Counted from the stretch's first letter, positions 1-9,121 are shown. The stretch: DNA of 64,000 bases from 62-47 sp044463945 (GCA_044463945.1 JBIQLW010000014.1:24582-88581), one strand, 5' to 3'. Program-made: numbers and translations. Notes: generated by a model not told the origin, from the sequence alone.

Positions 1-433
1 TGGCATAGGCGCGGTTGATGAGCAGCGGCCCGAGAAACAGCGGATCGTCGCTGATGCCGACCGGCAGCGGCCGCGAGGTGCCGCCCCAGATCGTCATCGC
101 GCCGGCGCGCAGGAAGATTTCGAGGCCGAGCGTCATCATCAGGATCATGATGATCGGGCGGCCGGCGAGCCGCCGCAGCGCCACGCGCTCGATGCCGAGC
201 CCGATGCCGAACATCGTCACCACGCCGAGCGGGATTGCCAATAGCAGCGGCAGGCCGGCCTGGTTGGCGAACGCCAGAATGACGTAGCCGGCCAGCATCA
301 CCATCGCGCCCTGCGCCAGGTTCGGCACCGACGACGATTTGTAGATCAGCACGATGCCCATGGCGACCAGCGAATACATCAGCCCGACCAGCGCGCCGTT
401 GGTTGCCGATTCGAGCAGCAGCAGGGTATCCAT
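1..433 (-). CDS. livH: Branched-chain-type ABC transporter permease, LivH family (partial, 3' end outside window)
   Basis: The first 144 codons are visible and the gene runs off the left edge. The product starts MDTLLLLESATNGALVGLMY and then has the alternating hydrophobic segments of a LivH inner-membrane permease, including the YSLVAMGIVLIYKSS and NLAQGAMVMLAGY stretches typical of the family. The family forms the membrane channel of ABC importers for branched-chain amino acids, aromatic acids or other small carboxylates. The start lies 3 bp after the stop of the acyl-CoA ligase, which itself overlaps a LivG-type ATPase gene, so the three genes form one operon. The remaining transporter parts (LivM, LivF, binding protein) presumably lie to the left. 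The substrate is unknown; the ligase suggests a carboxylic acid. Confidence 0.9.
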   Translation of the reverse strand, partial: MDTLLLLESATNGALVGLMYSLVAMGIVLIYKSSSVPNLAQGAMVMLAGYVILAFANQAGLPLLLAIPLGVVTMFGIGLGIERVALRRLAGRPIIMILMMTLGLEIFLRAGAMTIWGGTSRPLPVGISDDPLFLGPLLINRAYA

Positions 434-436
434 GCC

Positions 437-2374
437 TCAGACCTCCTGCACCGCCAGCGTGCGCTCGATGACGCCGACCTCGCCCGTCTCGTAGGTGATC
501 TGCGCTTTCATCAGGACGCTCCGCTGATTGTCGTAGATGGCGTGAATGATCGGCGCGTAGCGCTCCTCGACGACGTTGCGGCGGATCTTGCGGGTGCGGG
601 TGATCTCGCCGTCGTCGGCGTCGAATTCCTTGTGCAGGCAGACGAAGCGCTTGAGGTGCAGAGCCTCGGGCAGGGTGCGGTTGACGTGCTTCACCGCCTC
701 ATGGATCAGCGCGATGACCTCCGGCTTCTGCGACAGGTCGGCGTAGGACATGTACGAGATGCCGCGCAGTTCGGCCCAGAAGCCGACCGCCTCCTTGTCG
801 ATGCAGATCAGCGCCGCGAGCGTGTCGCGCCGGGCGCCGAGCACCGCGGCCTCCTTGATATAGGGGCTGAACTTGAGGCGGTTCTCGATGTAGTTGGGGA
901 TGTAGCGCTCGCCCTTGGCGGTATGGACCACGTCGGAGACGCGGCCGAGCACCACGAGGTGGCCGTTGGGTTCGAGATAGCCGGCGTCGCCGGTGTGCAG
1001 CCAGCCGTCGCGCAGCGCCTCGCGGGTCGCGGCCTCCTGCTTGAAATAGCCGCTGAACACGCTGCCGGAGCGGATCAGGATCTCGCCGGCGTCACTGATC
1101 CGCGCCTCGACGCCGGGCAGCGGGCGGCCGACGGTGTGCAGCCGCACCTCGTCCGGGCTTTGCAGCGCGTTGTAGGCGCTGCTTTCGGTCTGCCCGTAAA
1201 GCTGGCGCAGCTTGATGCCGAGCGCGCGGTAGAACACGAAGGTGTCCTCGCCCATCGCCTCGCCGCCGGTGAAGGCGCCACGCAGCCGCGACAGCCCGAA
1301 CTGGTCCTTGATGGGGCCGAACACCAGCCATTCGCCGAGCGGCGCGAGCAGCCGTTCCGTCAGCGTCGGCCGGTTGCCTTCCAGCTTGCGCCGCTCGGCG
1401 GCCAGCGCCGATGTCATGAAGAAGCGGTAGACCGCCTTCTTGAGCGGCGTCGAATCCTCCATGCGCACCTGAATGGTGGTGAGCAGGTTGTCCCAGCTTC
1501 GCGGCGCGGCGAGATAGAAGGTCGGCGCCACCTCGCGCAGGTTGTGAAGCACGGTTTCCTGGCGCTCCGGGATGTTGATGGTGAAGCGCAACGCGACGCC
1601 GGCGGCGACGGTGACGGCGAAGTCGCCGACCCAGGCCATCGGCAGATAGGCCAGGATGCTCTCGCCGAAACCGAACGCGCCGCCGCGATGGGCGTTGCGC
1701 ACGCCGGACAGCAGGTTGCGGTGCGACAGCACGATGCCTTTCGGCTTGCCGGTGGAGCCCGACGAATGCACGAACACCGCGGGGCCATCGGGCCCGGCGC
1801 GCTGGATCAGCGCCTCGCGCAGGCCGGGCTCCGCCTTCAGGCGTGCCGCGCCGCGCCCGCACAGCGCGTCCCACGAGATCAATCCCGGAAAGGGATAGGC
1901 GTTGAGCCCGCGCGGATCGTCGTAGACGATATGCTCGATGGCCGCGCCCTGTTCGCGCAGGTCGAGCATCTTGTCCACCTGCTCCTGATCCTCGGCGAGG
2001 ACGAAGCGGGCGGCGGCCTCGTGGACGAAATGGCGGATTTCATCGAGCGTGGCGTCGGGAAAGGCCGGCATCGCGTGGCCACCGAGCGCGCCGGCCGCGA
2101 TCATGCCGGTGTAGAGGCGCGGGCGGTTGTCGCCGACCACCAGCATGACGTCGCCGGCGCGGAACCCCAAATCTTCGAGGCCGGCGGCGCATTCCAGCAT
2201 CGAATCGAGAAACCCGCGCCAGGTGGTTTCCTGCCAGATGCCCTTGCTTTTCTCGCGCATGGCGACGGTGTCGGGAAACACCTCGGCGTTCCGCGCGAGC
2301 AGCCGGACCAGCGTGGTATCGGGGTTGAAGTCCCAGGTTGCGCCGGACGGCGCGCCGCTTTCAGCCCGCGGCAT
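437..2374 (-). CDS. Long-chain-type AMP-forming acyl-CoA ligase
   Basis: A 645-residue member of the ANL adenylating superfamily, which activates a carboxylic acid to acyl-AMP and then acyl-CoA. The phosphate-binding motif SSGSTGKPKG is at about residues 204-213. The YGQTES motif and the GWLHTGDAGY hinge-region motif follow, and the size fits the FadD15-like long form. I chose the ATG at 2374 (MPRAES...), which gives a 14-bp overlap with the upstream LivG gene; an in-frame ATG at 2416 would overlap further. The gene lies between ABC ATPase and permease genes, so import and activation are probably coupled: the imported acid is trapped as its CoA ester. The exact substrate cannot be read from the sequence. 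Confidence 0.9.
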   Translation of the reverse strand: MPRAESGAPSGATWDFNPDTTLVRLLARNAEVFPDTVAMREKSKGIWQETTWRGFLDSMLECAAGLEDLGFRAGDVMLVVGDNRPRLYTGMIAAGALGGHAMPAFPDATLDEIRHFVHEAAARFVLAEDQEQVDKMLDLREQGAAIEHIVYDDPRGLNAYPFPGLISWDALCGRGAARLKAEPGLREALIQRAGPDGPAVFVHSSGSTGKPKGIVLSHRNLLSGVRNAHRGGAFGFGESILAYLPMAWVGDFAVTVAAGVALRFTINIPERQETVLHNLREVAPTFYLAAPRSWDNLLTTIQVRMEDSTPLKKAVYRFFMTSALAAERRKLEGNRPTLTERLLAPLGEWLVFGPIKDQFGLSRLRGAFTGGEAMGEDTFVFYRALGIKLRQLYGQTESSAYNALQSPDEVRLHTVGRPLPGVEARISDAGEILIRSGSVFSGYFKQEAATREALRDGWLHTGDAGYLEPNGHLVVLGRVSDVVHTAKGERYIPNYIENRLKFSPYIKEAAVLGARRDTLAALICIDKEAVGFWAELRGISYMSYADLSQKPEVIALIHEAVKHVNRTLPEALHLKRFVCLHKEFDADDGEITRTRKIRRNVVEERYAPIIHAIYDNQRSVLMKAQITYETGEVGVIERTLAVQEV

Positions 2375-3179
2375 GGGCGCCTCCGATATAGGCTTCGACC
2401 ACGCGCGGATCGGCAACCACCTCGGCGGGCACGCCGGAGCCGATCATCGCGCCGTAATTGAGCGCCAGCATCCGGTCGCAGATGCCGGTGATGACGTCCA
2501 TGTGGTGCTCGATCAGGAGCACCGTGACGTGGCGCTCGTCGCGCGCATCGAGGATGAAGCGCGCCATGTATTCCTTTTCCTCCTGGTTCATGCCGGCCAT
2601 CGGCTCGTCGAGAATCAGAAGGCTCGGTTCGGCGGCCAGCGCGCGCGCCAGTTCGACGCGCTTCTTGAGGCCGATCGGAATGCCGTCCACCAGTTCGTCG
2701 CGCACGCTCTCCAGTTGCAGGAAGTCGATGACGTCCTCGACCGCCGCGCGGTTGGCGGTTTCGTCGCCCCGCGCCAGCCACCAGTATGCGGCGGTGCGCC
2801 ACACGCTGGCGTGCATGTGGACGTGGCGGCCGAGCAGGATGTTGTCGAGCACGCTCATGCCGTTGAACAGCGCGAGGTTCTGGAAGGTGCGCGCGACGCC
2901 GAGGCGCGCCACCTTGTGCGGCGCGAGCCCGGTGATGTCGTTTCCGTTCAGCAGGATGTTGCCCCGCTGCGGCGGATAAAAGCCGGTGATGGCGTTGGTG
3001 AGGGTGGTCTTGCCGCAGCCGTTCGGGCCGACAAGGCCGAAAATCTCGCCGCGCCGGATTTGGAGATCAATGCCGTTCAGCGCCACGATGCCGCCGAACC
3101 GCCGCTCGATCGCGCGACATTCCAGCACCGGGCCGGCACCCTCGCGCCCGTCCCCCAACTTGTCGTCTCCGTCCGTCAT
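2361..3179 (-). CDS. livG: Branched-chain-type ABC transporter ATP-binding protein, LivG family
   Basis: A 272-residue ABC ATPase. Walker A is GPNGCGKTT at residues 51-59, the signature region reads IPIGLKKRVELARAL (a variant of the usual LSGGQ) and Walker B is LLILDEPMAGM. The H-loop histidine is in LLIEHHMD. The C-terminal stretch ending in VVEAYIGG is the usual LivG tail. It energises import together with the LivH permease at the left edge. It is the first gene of the operon, followed by an overlapping acyl-CoA ligase gene. The 153 bp between it and the hydrolase gene to the right probably hold its promoter, but I see no clear site. Confidence 0.92.
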   Translation of the reverse strand: MTDGDDKLGDGREGAGPVLECRAIERRFGGIVALNGIDLQIRRGEIFGLVGPNGCGKTTLTNAITGFYPPQRGNILLNGNDITGLAPHKVARLGVARTFQNLALFNGMSVLDNILLGRHVHMHASVWRTAAYWWLARGDETANRAAVEDVIDFLQLESVRDELVDGIPIGLKKRVELARALAAEPSLLILDEPMAGMNQEEKEYMARFILDARDERHVTVLLIEHHMDVITGICDRMLALNYGAMIGSGVPAEVVADPRVVEAYIGGAHAAG

Positions 3180-3332
3180 CCACGATTCCGATCCGCGCGG
3201 CCGGCGCTTTCCGGGAAGGTGAGAGCCTTTCTATGAAGGCTTTGCGATTAAGCTAACCAGCGCCAGATTTTCACGCAAGCGCGATATTGGACGCCTGCGG
3301 CCGACTCCTCCGAAGGTCGTAAGACATCATGT

Positions 3333-4232
3333 TCACCGTTCCGGCGGCGGTGCGCGATCGCGCAGGAATTGCAGGATCGCGTCGGTGAAAGCGTCGTTGC
3401 GATCGCCGACCACCATGTGGCCCGCGCCGGCGATATCGCTATAGGCGGCATGGGGAGCGAGCTGAAGGAAATGCCGCGCGTCGTCTTCGGTCACCAGATT
3501 GCTGGACGCGCCCCGAATCAGGTGAACCGGAAGGCGGAGCGACTGCGCCGCCGCGGCGAATTGCGCGGACGAGCGCTGCGGCGGGGAGGCGTTGGCGACG
3601 GCGATGAAACGGGGATCCCAGTGCCAGCGCAACCGGCCGTCGTCGCACTTGCGCAAGTAGCGGTTGAGCGTGCCGGACGCGCCGCGCTGCTTCCGGTGCG
3701 GCAGATAGGCGCCGATGGCGGCGGCGGCTTCGTCGGCGGTGGCAAAGCCATCGGCGAGGTGCGCTTCCATGAAGCCGAGGATGTGCGCGACGCCCTCCGG
3801 TCGCAGTCGCGGCGTGACGTCCACCAGGGTCAGCGAGGTGAAGACGCCGGGCCGCAATTCGCCCTCGGCCAGAAGTCCGGCGAGGCCGCCGAGCGAAGCG
3901 CCGACCAGTGCGGGACGCGCGTCCAGTTGCCCGGCGATGCTGACGAGATCGGCGGCGAAATCGACGAACTGGTAGGCGCCGGACGCCGACCACTCGCTCT
4001 CGCCGTGGCCGCGCATGTCGATGGCGATGGCCTGATATCCGGCCCTGGCGAGCGCCCGCACCACCTTCGTCCACGCCGCGCGGGTCTGCCCGCCGCCGTG
4101 GGCGAGCACCACCGGCGGCCCATCGCCGAGAGCTTCGGCGGCGATCCGCCCGCCCTGCGCGCCGGTGAAGCTGCGCCGTTGTGTTACGGCGGCGGCTTCC
4201 GGGCCGGAATGCCGCGCCGGGCGCGTGGTCAC
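3333..4232 (-). CDS. Alpha/beta hydrolase
   Basis: A 299-residue alpha/beta-hydrolase-fold protein. The nucleophile elbow is GASLGG with Ser113, the oxyanion-loop motif HGGGQTR starts near residue 45, MRGHGES lies near residue 73, and the catalytic histidine is probably His272 in GAGHMVVGD. Such proteins hydrolyse esters, thioesters or C-C bonds; the substrate cannot be told from the sequence. Its ATG overlaps the stop of the carboxylase alpha gene (ATGA), so translation is probably coupled. It is the last gene of the dehydrogenase-carboxylase operon and may release a free acid from a CoA thioester or open a lactone in that pathway (inference). Confidence 0.88.
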   Translation of the reverse strand: MTTRPARHSGPEAAAVTQRRSFTGAQGGRIAAEALGDGPPVVLAHGGGQTRAAWTKVVRALARAGYQAIAIDMRGHGESEWSASGAYQFVDFAADLVSIAGQLDARPALVGASLGGLAGLLAEGELRPGVFTSLTLVDVTPRLRPEGVAHILGFMEAHLADGFATADEAAAAIGAYLPHRKQRGASGTLNRYLRKCDDGRLRWHWDPRFIAVANASPPQRSSAQFAAAAQSLRLPVHLIRGASSNLVTEDDARHFLQLAPHAAYSDIAGAGHMVVGDRNDAFTDAILQFLRDRAPPPER

Positions 4233-6226
4233 GACGATGCCTCCGGCGCGACGGTGACGACAACGGCGTTGCGCTCGACGGTGTCGCCGGCGCGGCAGTT
4301 GACGGCAGCGACGGTGCCGTCGATCTCGCTGGCGATGCGCAATTCCATCTTCATCGACTCCAGAACGGCGGCGACGTCGCCGGCGCGCACCTTGTCGCCG
4401 ACCGCGACGTTGACCTTGAGAATCATGCCGGTCATCGGCGCCCGCAACTCGCCGCTCACCTCCGCGGCGGCGCTGATGTAGCTGAGATAGGGCAGCGCTT
4501 CGATCGCATGGACGCCGCCGCCGTCATGGACATGGATTGTCTGCCCCGCCGCGCGGATGCGGACGACCTCGCGCCGCGTGCCGGCGATGGCGGTGAAACG
4601 CTCGTCGCCAAGCGGGACGAGGCGGACGTCGATGGCTTCCTCGTCGAGCCCGATCGTCATCGCGCCGTCGGCGCGCACCGGGGCGAAGCGGACGGCGGCG
4701 CTATGGCCCGCGGCGGCGAGGTGCAGCAGCGGGATCGGTGACAGGGCGGCGTCGCCGGCCGTCATGTGCCAGCCGGTAAGAGCGGGCGACTGCCACGGAT
4801 CGCGGGTTTCGCTTCCGCGCTGGCGCATCATCCAGAACGCGGCGGCGAGGGCAAGCGTCTCGCGGGCGGGGGCGGGCGGCGACGGCGCGAGATCGGCGAT
4901 CGCCTCGTCGATCGCGCGGGTGTGGAACGTGGCCGCGCGCGTCGCCGGCCAGTCGATGAGGCGGGCGAGAAACGCCTGATTGGTGGTGACGCCGAAGATC
5001 GAGGTGGCCTCCACCGCCTCGCGCAGCCGGTCCAGCGCCTCGTCGCGGGTGGGCGCGAAGGCGATCAGCTTCGCCAGCATGGAGTCGTAATACGGCGTGA
5101 CGGCGGAGCCGCTTTCGATTCCGGTCTCGATGCGGATGTCGCCTGCGGGGAAGCTGACATGGACAATGTCGCCGGTGCTGGGCATGAAATTGTCGGCCGG
5201 GTCTTCGGCGCAGATGCGGGCTTCCACCGCGTGGCCGTTGCAAGTGATTTGCTGTTGCGTCAGCGGCAGGCCCTCGCGGGCGGCGATCCGCAGCATCAGT
5301 TCGACGATATCGACGCCGGTCACCATTTCGGTGACGGGGTGCTCGACTTGCAGGCGCGGATTGACTTCGAGGAAGTAATAGGCGTCGTCCTGCAGGATGA
5401 ACTCGACGGTGCCGACGCCGCGATAATTCAGCCGCGCGCCGAGCCGCACCGCGTCCGCCGCCATGCGCTCGCGCAGCGCGCGCGACAGATTGGCCGCCGG
5501 CGCTTCCTCGATCACCTTCTGATGACGGCGCTGCAAGGTGCATTCGCGCTCGAACAGATGGATGACGTTGCCGTGGCCATCGCCGGCGATCTGGATTTCG
5601 ATGTGGCGGCCGCGCGCGATCAGCTTCTCCACGATCACCCCGGCGGAGCCGAACGCATTCTTCGCTTCGCGCATCGCGGATTCGATATCGTCGTCGAGCC
5701 CGTCGAGACGGGTGACGACGCGCATTCCCTTGCCGCCGCCGCCCGCCGCCGCCTTCAGCATCGCCGGCAGGCCGGTGGCGCGAATGAGGCGCGCGACCTC
5801 GGCCTTGTCCTCGCTCGGCGTGACGCTGCCGGGGATGATCGGCACGCCCGCGGCCTCCGCCTCATGCTTGGCGCGCGCCTTGTCGCCCAGCCGCTCGATC
5901 ACCTCGGGCGTCGGGCCGATGAAGACGAGGCCGGCGGCCTCGACCGCGCGCGCGAACGCGGCGTTCTCCGCAAGAAAGCCGAAGCCGGGATGGATCGCCT
6001 GCGCGCCGGTCGCCTTCGCGGCGTCGATCACCGCATCGATCCGCAGATAGCTGTCGGCGGCCGCCGCGCCGCCGATGGCGATCGATTCGCCGATGGCCTT
6101 GACGTGCAGCGCATCGGCATCGGCCGAGGAATGGACGCCGGCGACCGCGACACCGAGGCGGCGGCAGGTGCGGGCGATGCGGCAGGCGATCTCGCCGCGA
6201 TTGGCAATCAGGATCTTATCGAACAC
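4229..6226 (-). CDS. Acyl-CoA carboxylase alpha subunit (biotin carboxylase + biotin carrier)
   Basis: A 665-residue fused biotin carboxylase and BCCP protein. The N-terminus MFDKILIANRGEIACRIA is the standard biotin carboxylase start, the ATP-grasp glycine loop is AAAGGGGKGMR, and the active-site stretch NPRLQVEHPVTE follows. The C-terminal biotinyl domain has ESMKMEL with the biotinyl lysine at residue 626. It carboxylates biotin with bicarbonate and ATP and hands CO2 to the beta subunit encoded 18 bp upstream. The architecture fits methylcrotonyl-, geranyl- or propionyl-CoA carboxylases; which one is not resolved. It is the third gene of a four-gene operon and overlaps the hydrolase start by 4 bp. 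Confidence 0.92.
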   Translation of the reverse strand: MFDKILIANRGEIACRIARTCRRLGVAVAGVHSSADADALHVKAIGESIAIGGAAAADSYLRIDAVIDAAKATGAQAIHPGFGFLAENAAFARAVEAAGLVFIGPTPEVIERLGDKARAKHEAEAAGVPIIPGSVTPSEDKAEVARLIRATGLPAMLKAAAGGGGKGMRVVTRLDGLDDDIESAMREAKNAFGSAGVIVEKLIARGRHIEIQIAGDGHGNVIHLFERECTLQRRHQKVIEEAPAANLSRALRERMAADAVRLGARLNYRGVGTVEFILQDDAYYFLEVNPRLQVEHPVTEMVTGVDIVELMLRIAAREGLPLTQQQITCNGHAVEARICAEDPADNFMPSTGDIVHVSFPAGDIRIETGIESGSAVTPYYDSMLAKLIAFAPTRDEALDRLREAVEATSIFGVTTNQAFLARLIDWPATRAATFHTRAIDEAIADLAPSPPAPARETLALAAAFWMMRQRGSETRDPWQSPALTGWHMTAGDAALSPIPLLHLAAAGHSAAVRFAPVRADGAMTIGLDEEAIDVRLVPLGDERFTAIAGTRREVVRIRAAGQTIHVHDGGGVHAIEALPYLSYISAAAEVSGELRAPMTGMILKVNVAVGDKVRAGDVAAVLESMKMELRIASEIDGTVAAVNCRAGDTVERNAVVVTVAPEASS

Positions 6227-6244
6227 GGCGCGCGGTCCCCGTCA

Positions 6245-7852
6245 TCACATGCGCAGCACGCCGAAGCGCGTGTCCTTCGGCGGCAGGCGGCCGGCGAGAT
6301 CGAGCAAGAGCGCCATCACGTTGCGAGTTTCCAGCGGGTCGATCACCATGTCGCACCAGGTGTTGCGCGCGAAGTTGTAGGCGCTGGCGAAATCCTCGAA
6401 GTGCCGGCGCACCGGCGCGCGATAGGCTTCGCGCTCGTCCTCGGTCCACGTCGTGCCGTCGCGCTTGTGCGCTTCGTCCTTGACCATGGCGAGCGTATTG
6501 GCAGCCTGATCCGGCCCCATGATCGCCGAGCGCCCGTTCGGCCACATCATCATGGCGTTGGGCCGCATCGGGCGGCCGCACATCGACATGTAGCCGGCGC
6601 CGTAGGAATTGCCGATAATCAGCGTGTATTTCGGCACGTCGGCGCTGGCCATCGCGGTAATCATCTTGGCGCCGTTCTTGGAGATGCCGCCTTCCTCGGC
6701 CTCGCGGCCGACCATGAAGCCGGTGACGTCGGCCATGAACAGCAGCGGAATGCCGCGCTTGCAGCACAGGTCGATGAAGTGCGTCGCCTTCAGCGCGCAT
6801 TCGGAGAACAGCACGCCGTTGTTGCACAGGATGCCGATCTCGAAGCCCATGATGCGGGCGAAGCCGGTGATCAGCGTGTCGCCGTAGAGCGGCTTGAATT
6901 CGTGGAATTCGCTGTCGTCCACCAGACGCGCGACGATGTCGCGGTTGTTGGTGGGCACGCGCGGGTCGGCGCTGACGAGGCCGTAGATCTCGCGCGGGTC
7001 GAAGCGCGGCGGGCGCGGCTGCGCCACCTGCCAGCGCTGCTGCGGAATGTCGCCGAGGTTGGCGACGATGTCGCGGGTGATGGCGATGGCGTGGCTGTCG
7101 TTCTCCGCCAGATGATCGGTGACGCCGCTGACGCGGCTGTGCATCTCGCCGCCGCCGAGCGCCTCGACGCCGACTTCCTCCCTCGTCGCGGCGTAGACGA
7201 GCTGCGGCCCGCCGAGGAACATCGCGCCCTGATTGCGCACGATGACGGTTTCGTCGCACAGCGCCGGCATGTAGGCGCCGCCGGCGGTGGAGGGGCCGTG
7301 CACCACCGCGATCTGCGGGATGCCTTCGCCGGACATGCGGATCTGGTTATAGAAGATCGAGCCGAACTGGCCTTCATCCGGAAAGATGCCGGGCTGGTCG
7401 GGCAGGTTGGCGCCGCCGGATTGCACCAGCGTCACGCAGGGCAGGCGGTGCTGCCAGGCGAAGCGCTGGGCGCGGACGTGCTTCTTGCAGGTGATGCCGT
7501 AATAGGTGCCGCCCTTCACGGTGGCGTCGTTGGCGATGATCATGCAGGGGCGGCCGGAAACGATGCCGACGCCGGTGATGATGCTGCCGCCGGGCGGCAC
7601 GTCGTCATATAGTCCTTCGCCCGCCAGTTGGCAGAACTCAAGGAACGGCGAGCCGGGATCGGTCAGCGCGGCGATGCGCTCGCGCGGCAGCAACTGCTTG
7701 CGCTCCTTGTGCAGCTTGCGCGCGCGCGCCGATCCGCCTTGTGCTGCGGCCGCGCGGCGGCGGTGCAGGTCGGCGATGCGCTCGCGATAGACGCTTTCGT
7801 TACGGCGGTACTCATCGCTCGCCGTCGCGACGTCGGATTTCATGACGGCCAT
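6245..7852 (-). CDS. Acyl-CoA carboxylase beta subunit (carboxyltransferase)
   Basis: A 535-residue carboxyltransferase with two crotonase-like halves. The N-half has SGGANLPDQ and GPSTAGGAYMPALCDE as in methylcrotonyl-CoA carboxylase. The C-half has LLFMADVTGFMVG and then NSYGAGYMSMCGR and MMMWPNGRSAIMG. That last part departs from the usual GAGNYGMCGR...WPNARISVMGGEQAA of methylcrotonyl-CoA carboxylases, which suggests another acyl-CoA (inference). It transfers CO2 from biotin to a CoA thioester. The start is ATG 7852, or 7843 three codons later; neither has a strong ribosome-binding site. The gene lies between the dehydrogenase (13-bp gap) and the alpha subunit (18-bp gap), the order seen in leucine and acyclic-terpene pathways. 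Confidence 0.9.
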   Translation of the reverse strand: MAVMKSDVATASDEYRRNESVYRERIADLHRRRAAAAQGGSARARKLHKERKQLLPRERIAALTDPGSPFLEFCQLAGEGLYDDVPPGGSIITGVGIVSGRPCMIIANDATVKGGTYYGITCKKHVRAQRFAWQHRLPCVTLVQSGGANLPDQPGIFPDEGQFGSIFYNQIRMSGEGIPQIAVVHGPSTAGGAYMPALCDETVIVRNQGAMFLGGPQLVYAATREEVGVEALGGGEMHSRVSGVTDHLAENDSHAIAITRDIVANLGDIPQQRWQVAQPRPPRFDPREIYGLVSADPRVPTNNRDIVARLVDDSEFHEFKPLYGDTLITGFARIMGFEIGILCNNGVLFSECALKATHFIDLCCKRGIPLLFMADVTGFMVGREAEEGGISKNGAKMITAMASADVPKYTLIIGNSYGAGYMSMCGRPMRPNAMMMWPNGRSAIMGPDQAANTLAMVKDEAHKRDGTTWTEDEREAYRAPVRRHFEDFASAYNFARNTWCDMVIDPLETRNVMALLLDLAGRLPPKDTRFGVLRM

Positions 7853-7865
7853 GGCGGCTTGCGCC

Positions 7866-9029
7866 CTAATAGCTGCGCGGCAAGCCCATGACGCGCTCGC
7901 CGATATAGTTGAGAAGCATTTCGCGGTTGAGCGGCGCGGTCTTGAGCAGCCGCACCAGCGGATAGATGTCGAAGATGCCGTATTCCTTGGTGAAGCCGTT
8001 GCCGCCGAAGCATTGCAGCGCGACGTCCACCGCGCGGGTGCCGGCGTCGGCGGCGGCGAGCTTGGCCATGTTGGAGAGGCCGCCGGCCTCGCGGCCCTGA
8101 TCGAACATCCACGCCGCCTTCAGCGTCAGCAGCGACGCCATCTCGATGTCGGTGTGGGCGCCGGCGAGCGGGTGCTGCAAGCCCTGATAGGCGCCGATCG
8201 GGGTGTCGTTGAACACCTTGCGGCCGCTGGCGTATTCGACCGCGCGGTTGAGTGCGTAGCGGCCGAGCCCGCAGCAGATCGAGCCGACCAGAATGCGCTC
8301 CGGGTTGAGGCTCTTGAACAGGATCTCGAAGCCGCGATCGACCTCGCCGATCGCGTCCTCGGGGCCGAGATCGACGTCGTCGAAGAACAGTTGCCACTGG
8401 GTTTCGGGCGCGGGAATGCTGACCGGGATGTACTGCTTGCTGACGCCTTTCGCGCGCAGATCGACCACGAACAGCGTGAAGCCGTCGGTCTTTCGCTTGA
8501 CCTCGGCGTGAGGGATGGTGCGGGCCACCACCAGCGCGTAGTCGGAGCCGTCGGCGTCGGTGATGAAGGTCTTCTGGCCGTTCAGCGCAAAGCGGTTGCC
8601 GTTGCGCTTCGCCAGCGTGGCGATGCGCATCGAGTTGGTGCCGGCGTCGGGCTCGGTGATGGCGAAGCAGAACCGGGTCTTGCCGGCGCAGGCGTCGGGC
8701 AGGAAGCGCTGCTTCTGTTGCTCGCTGCCGTATTTGGCGATCAGGCCGAGGCTCATGGTGGCCCCGACCACGAGATTAAGCAGCGGGATGCCGTTGTTGG
8801 ACAGCCCCTCCATGAACAGGTGCATCTCGGTCAGGCCCTGACCGGCGCCGCCGTAAGCCTCCGGCACCATCATGCCGACGAAGCCGTCGGCGGCGACCTT
8901 CTGATACAGCGCGGTCGGGAACTCGTGTTTCTCCGCGCAGTCGAGCCAGTAGCGGCGGTCGAATTGCCTGGCCACGGCGTTGCCGTAGTCGAGGATCTGC
9001 TGCTGCTCGGAGGTGAGATCGAAATCCAT
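7866..9029 (-). CDS. Acyl-CoA dehydrogenase
   Basis: A 387-residue flavin-dependent acyl-CoA dehydrogenase that makes a 2-enoyl-CoA and passes electrons to ETF. The FAD/substrate region AITEPDAGTNSMRIATLAK and the RILVGSICCGLGRYAL helix are visible. It ends in LNREMLLNYIGERVMGLPRSY, a tail of a subfamily without the usual C-terminal YEGT glutamate. The start at 9029 (MDFDLTSEQQQ) is chosen because acyl-CoA dehydrogenases usually begin this way; an open frame reaches back to 9086 but would run into the operator. It is the first gene of the operon with carboxylase beta, carboxylase alpha and hydrolase. Two adjoining 18-bp operators lie 57-92 bp upstream. Confidence 0.92.
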   Translation of the reverse strand: MDFDLTSEQQQILDYGNAVARQFDRRYWLDCAEKHEFPTALYQKVAADGFVGMMVPEAYGGAGQGLTEMHLFMEGLSNNGIPLLNLVVGATMSLGLIAKYGSEQQKQRFLPDACAGKTRFCFAITEPDAGTNSMRIATLAKRNGNRFALNGQKTFITDADGSDYALVVARTIPHAEVKRKTDGFTLFVVDLRAKGVSKQYIPVSIPAPETQWQLFFDDVDLGPEDAIGEVDRGFEILFKSLNPERILVGSICCGLGRYALNRAVEYASGRKVFNDTPIGAYQGLQHPLAGAHTDIEMASLLTLKAAWMFDQGREAGGLSNMAKLAAADAGTRAVDVALQCFGGNGFTKEYGIFDIYPLVRLLKTAPLNREMLLNYIGERVMGLPRSY

Positions 9030-9085
9030 GGATCGCTTCCGGATTAGGCCGCCCGCGAGCTTAGGGACAAGCTGTGGCCAATGCA

Positions 9086-9121
9086 ATCTAACAGACGTTC
9101 AAAATCTAACAATCGTTAGAT
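9086..9121. promoter_or_regulatory. Two abutting 18-bp TCTAAC/GTTAGA operator sites
   Basis: Site 1 (9086-9103) has the left arm ATCTAAC, spacer AGAC and a degenerate right arm GTTCAAA. Site 2 (9104-9121) is a perfect palindrome, ATCTAAC-AATC-GTTAGAT. The two touch without a gap, so they would lie on nearly the same face of the helix (18-bp step). They lie upstream of the dehydrogenase-carboxylase operon on the minus strand. The same motif recurs at 12.8, 16.0 and 19.1 kb. The size and symmetry fit a TetR-family operator; the nearest candidate regulator is the TetR at 20 kb. Confidence 0.75.

Noticed and set aside
542..2461. 639-codon open frame on the plus strand opposite the first acyl-CoA ligase
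   Set aside because: Antisense shadow of a high-GC gene; the protein has no family motif, while the opposite strand encodes a full ligase.
4766..7612. 948-codon open frame on the plus strand across both carboxylase genes
   Set aside because: Shadow frame rich in Arg, Ala, His and Asp, covering two real genes on the other strand.
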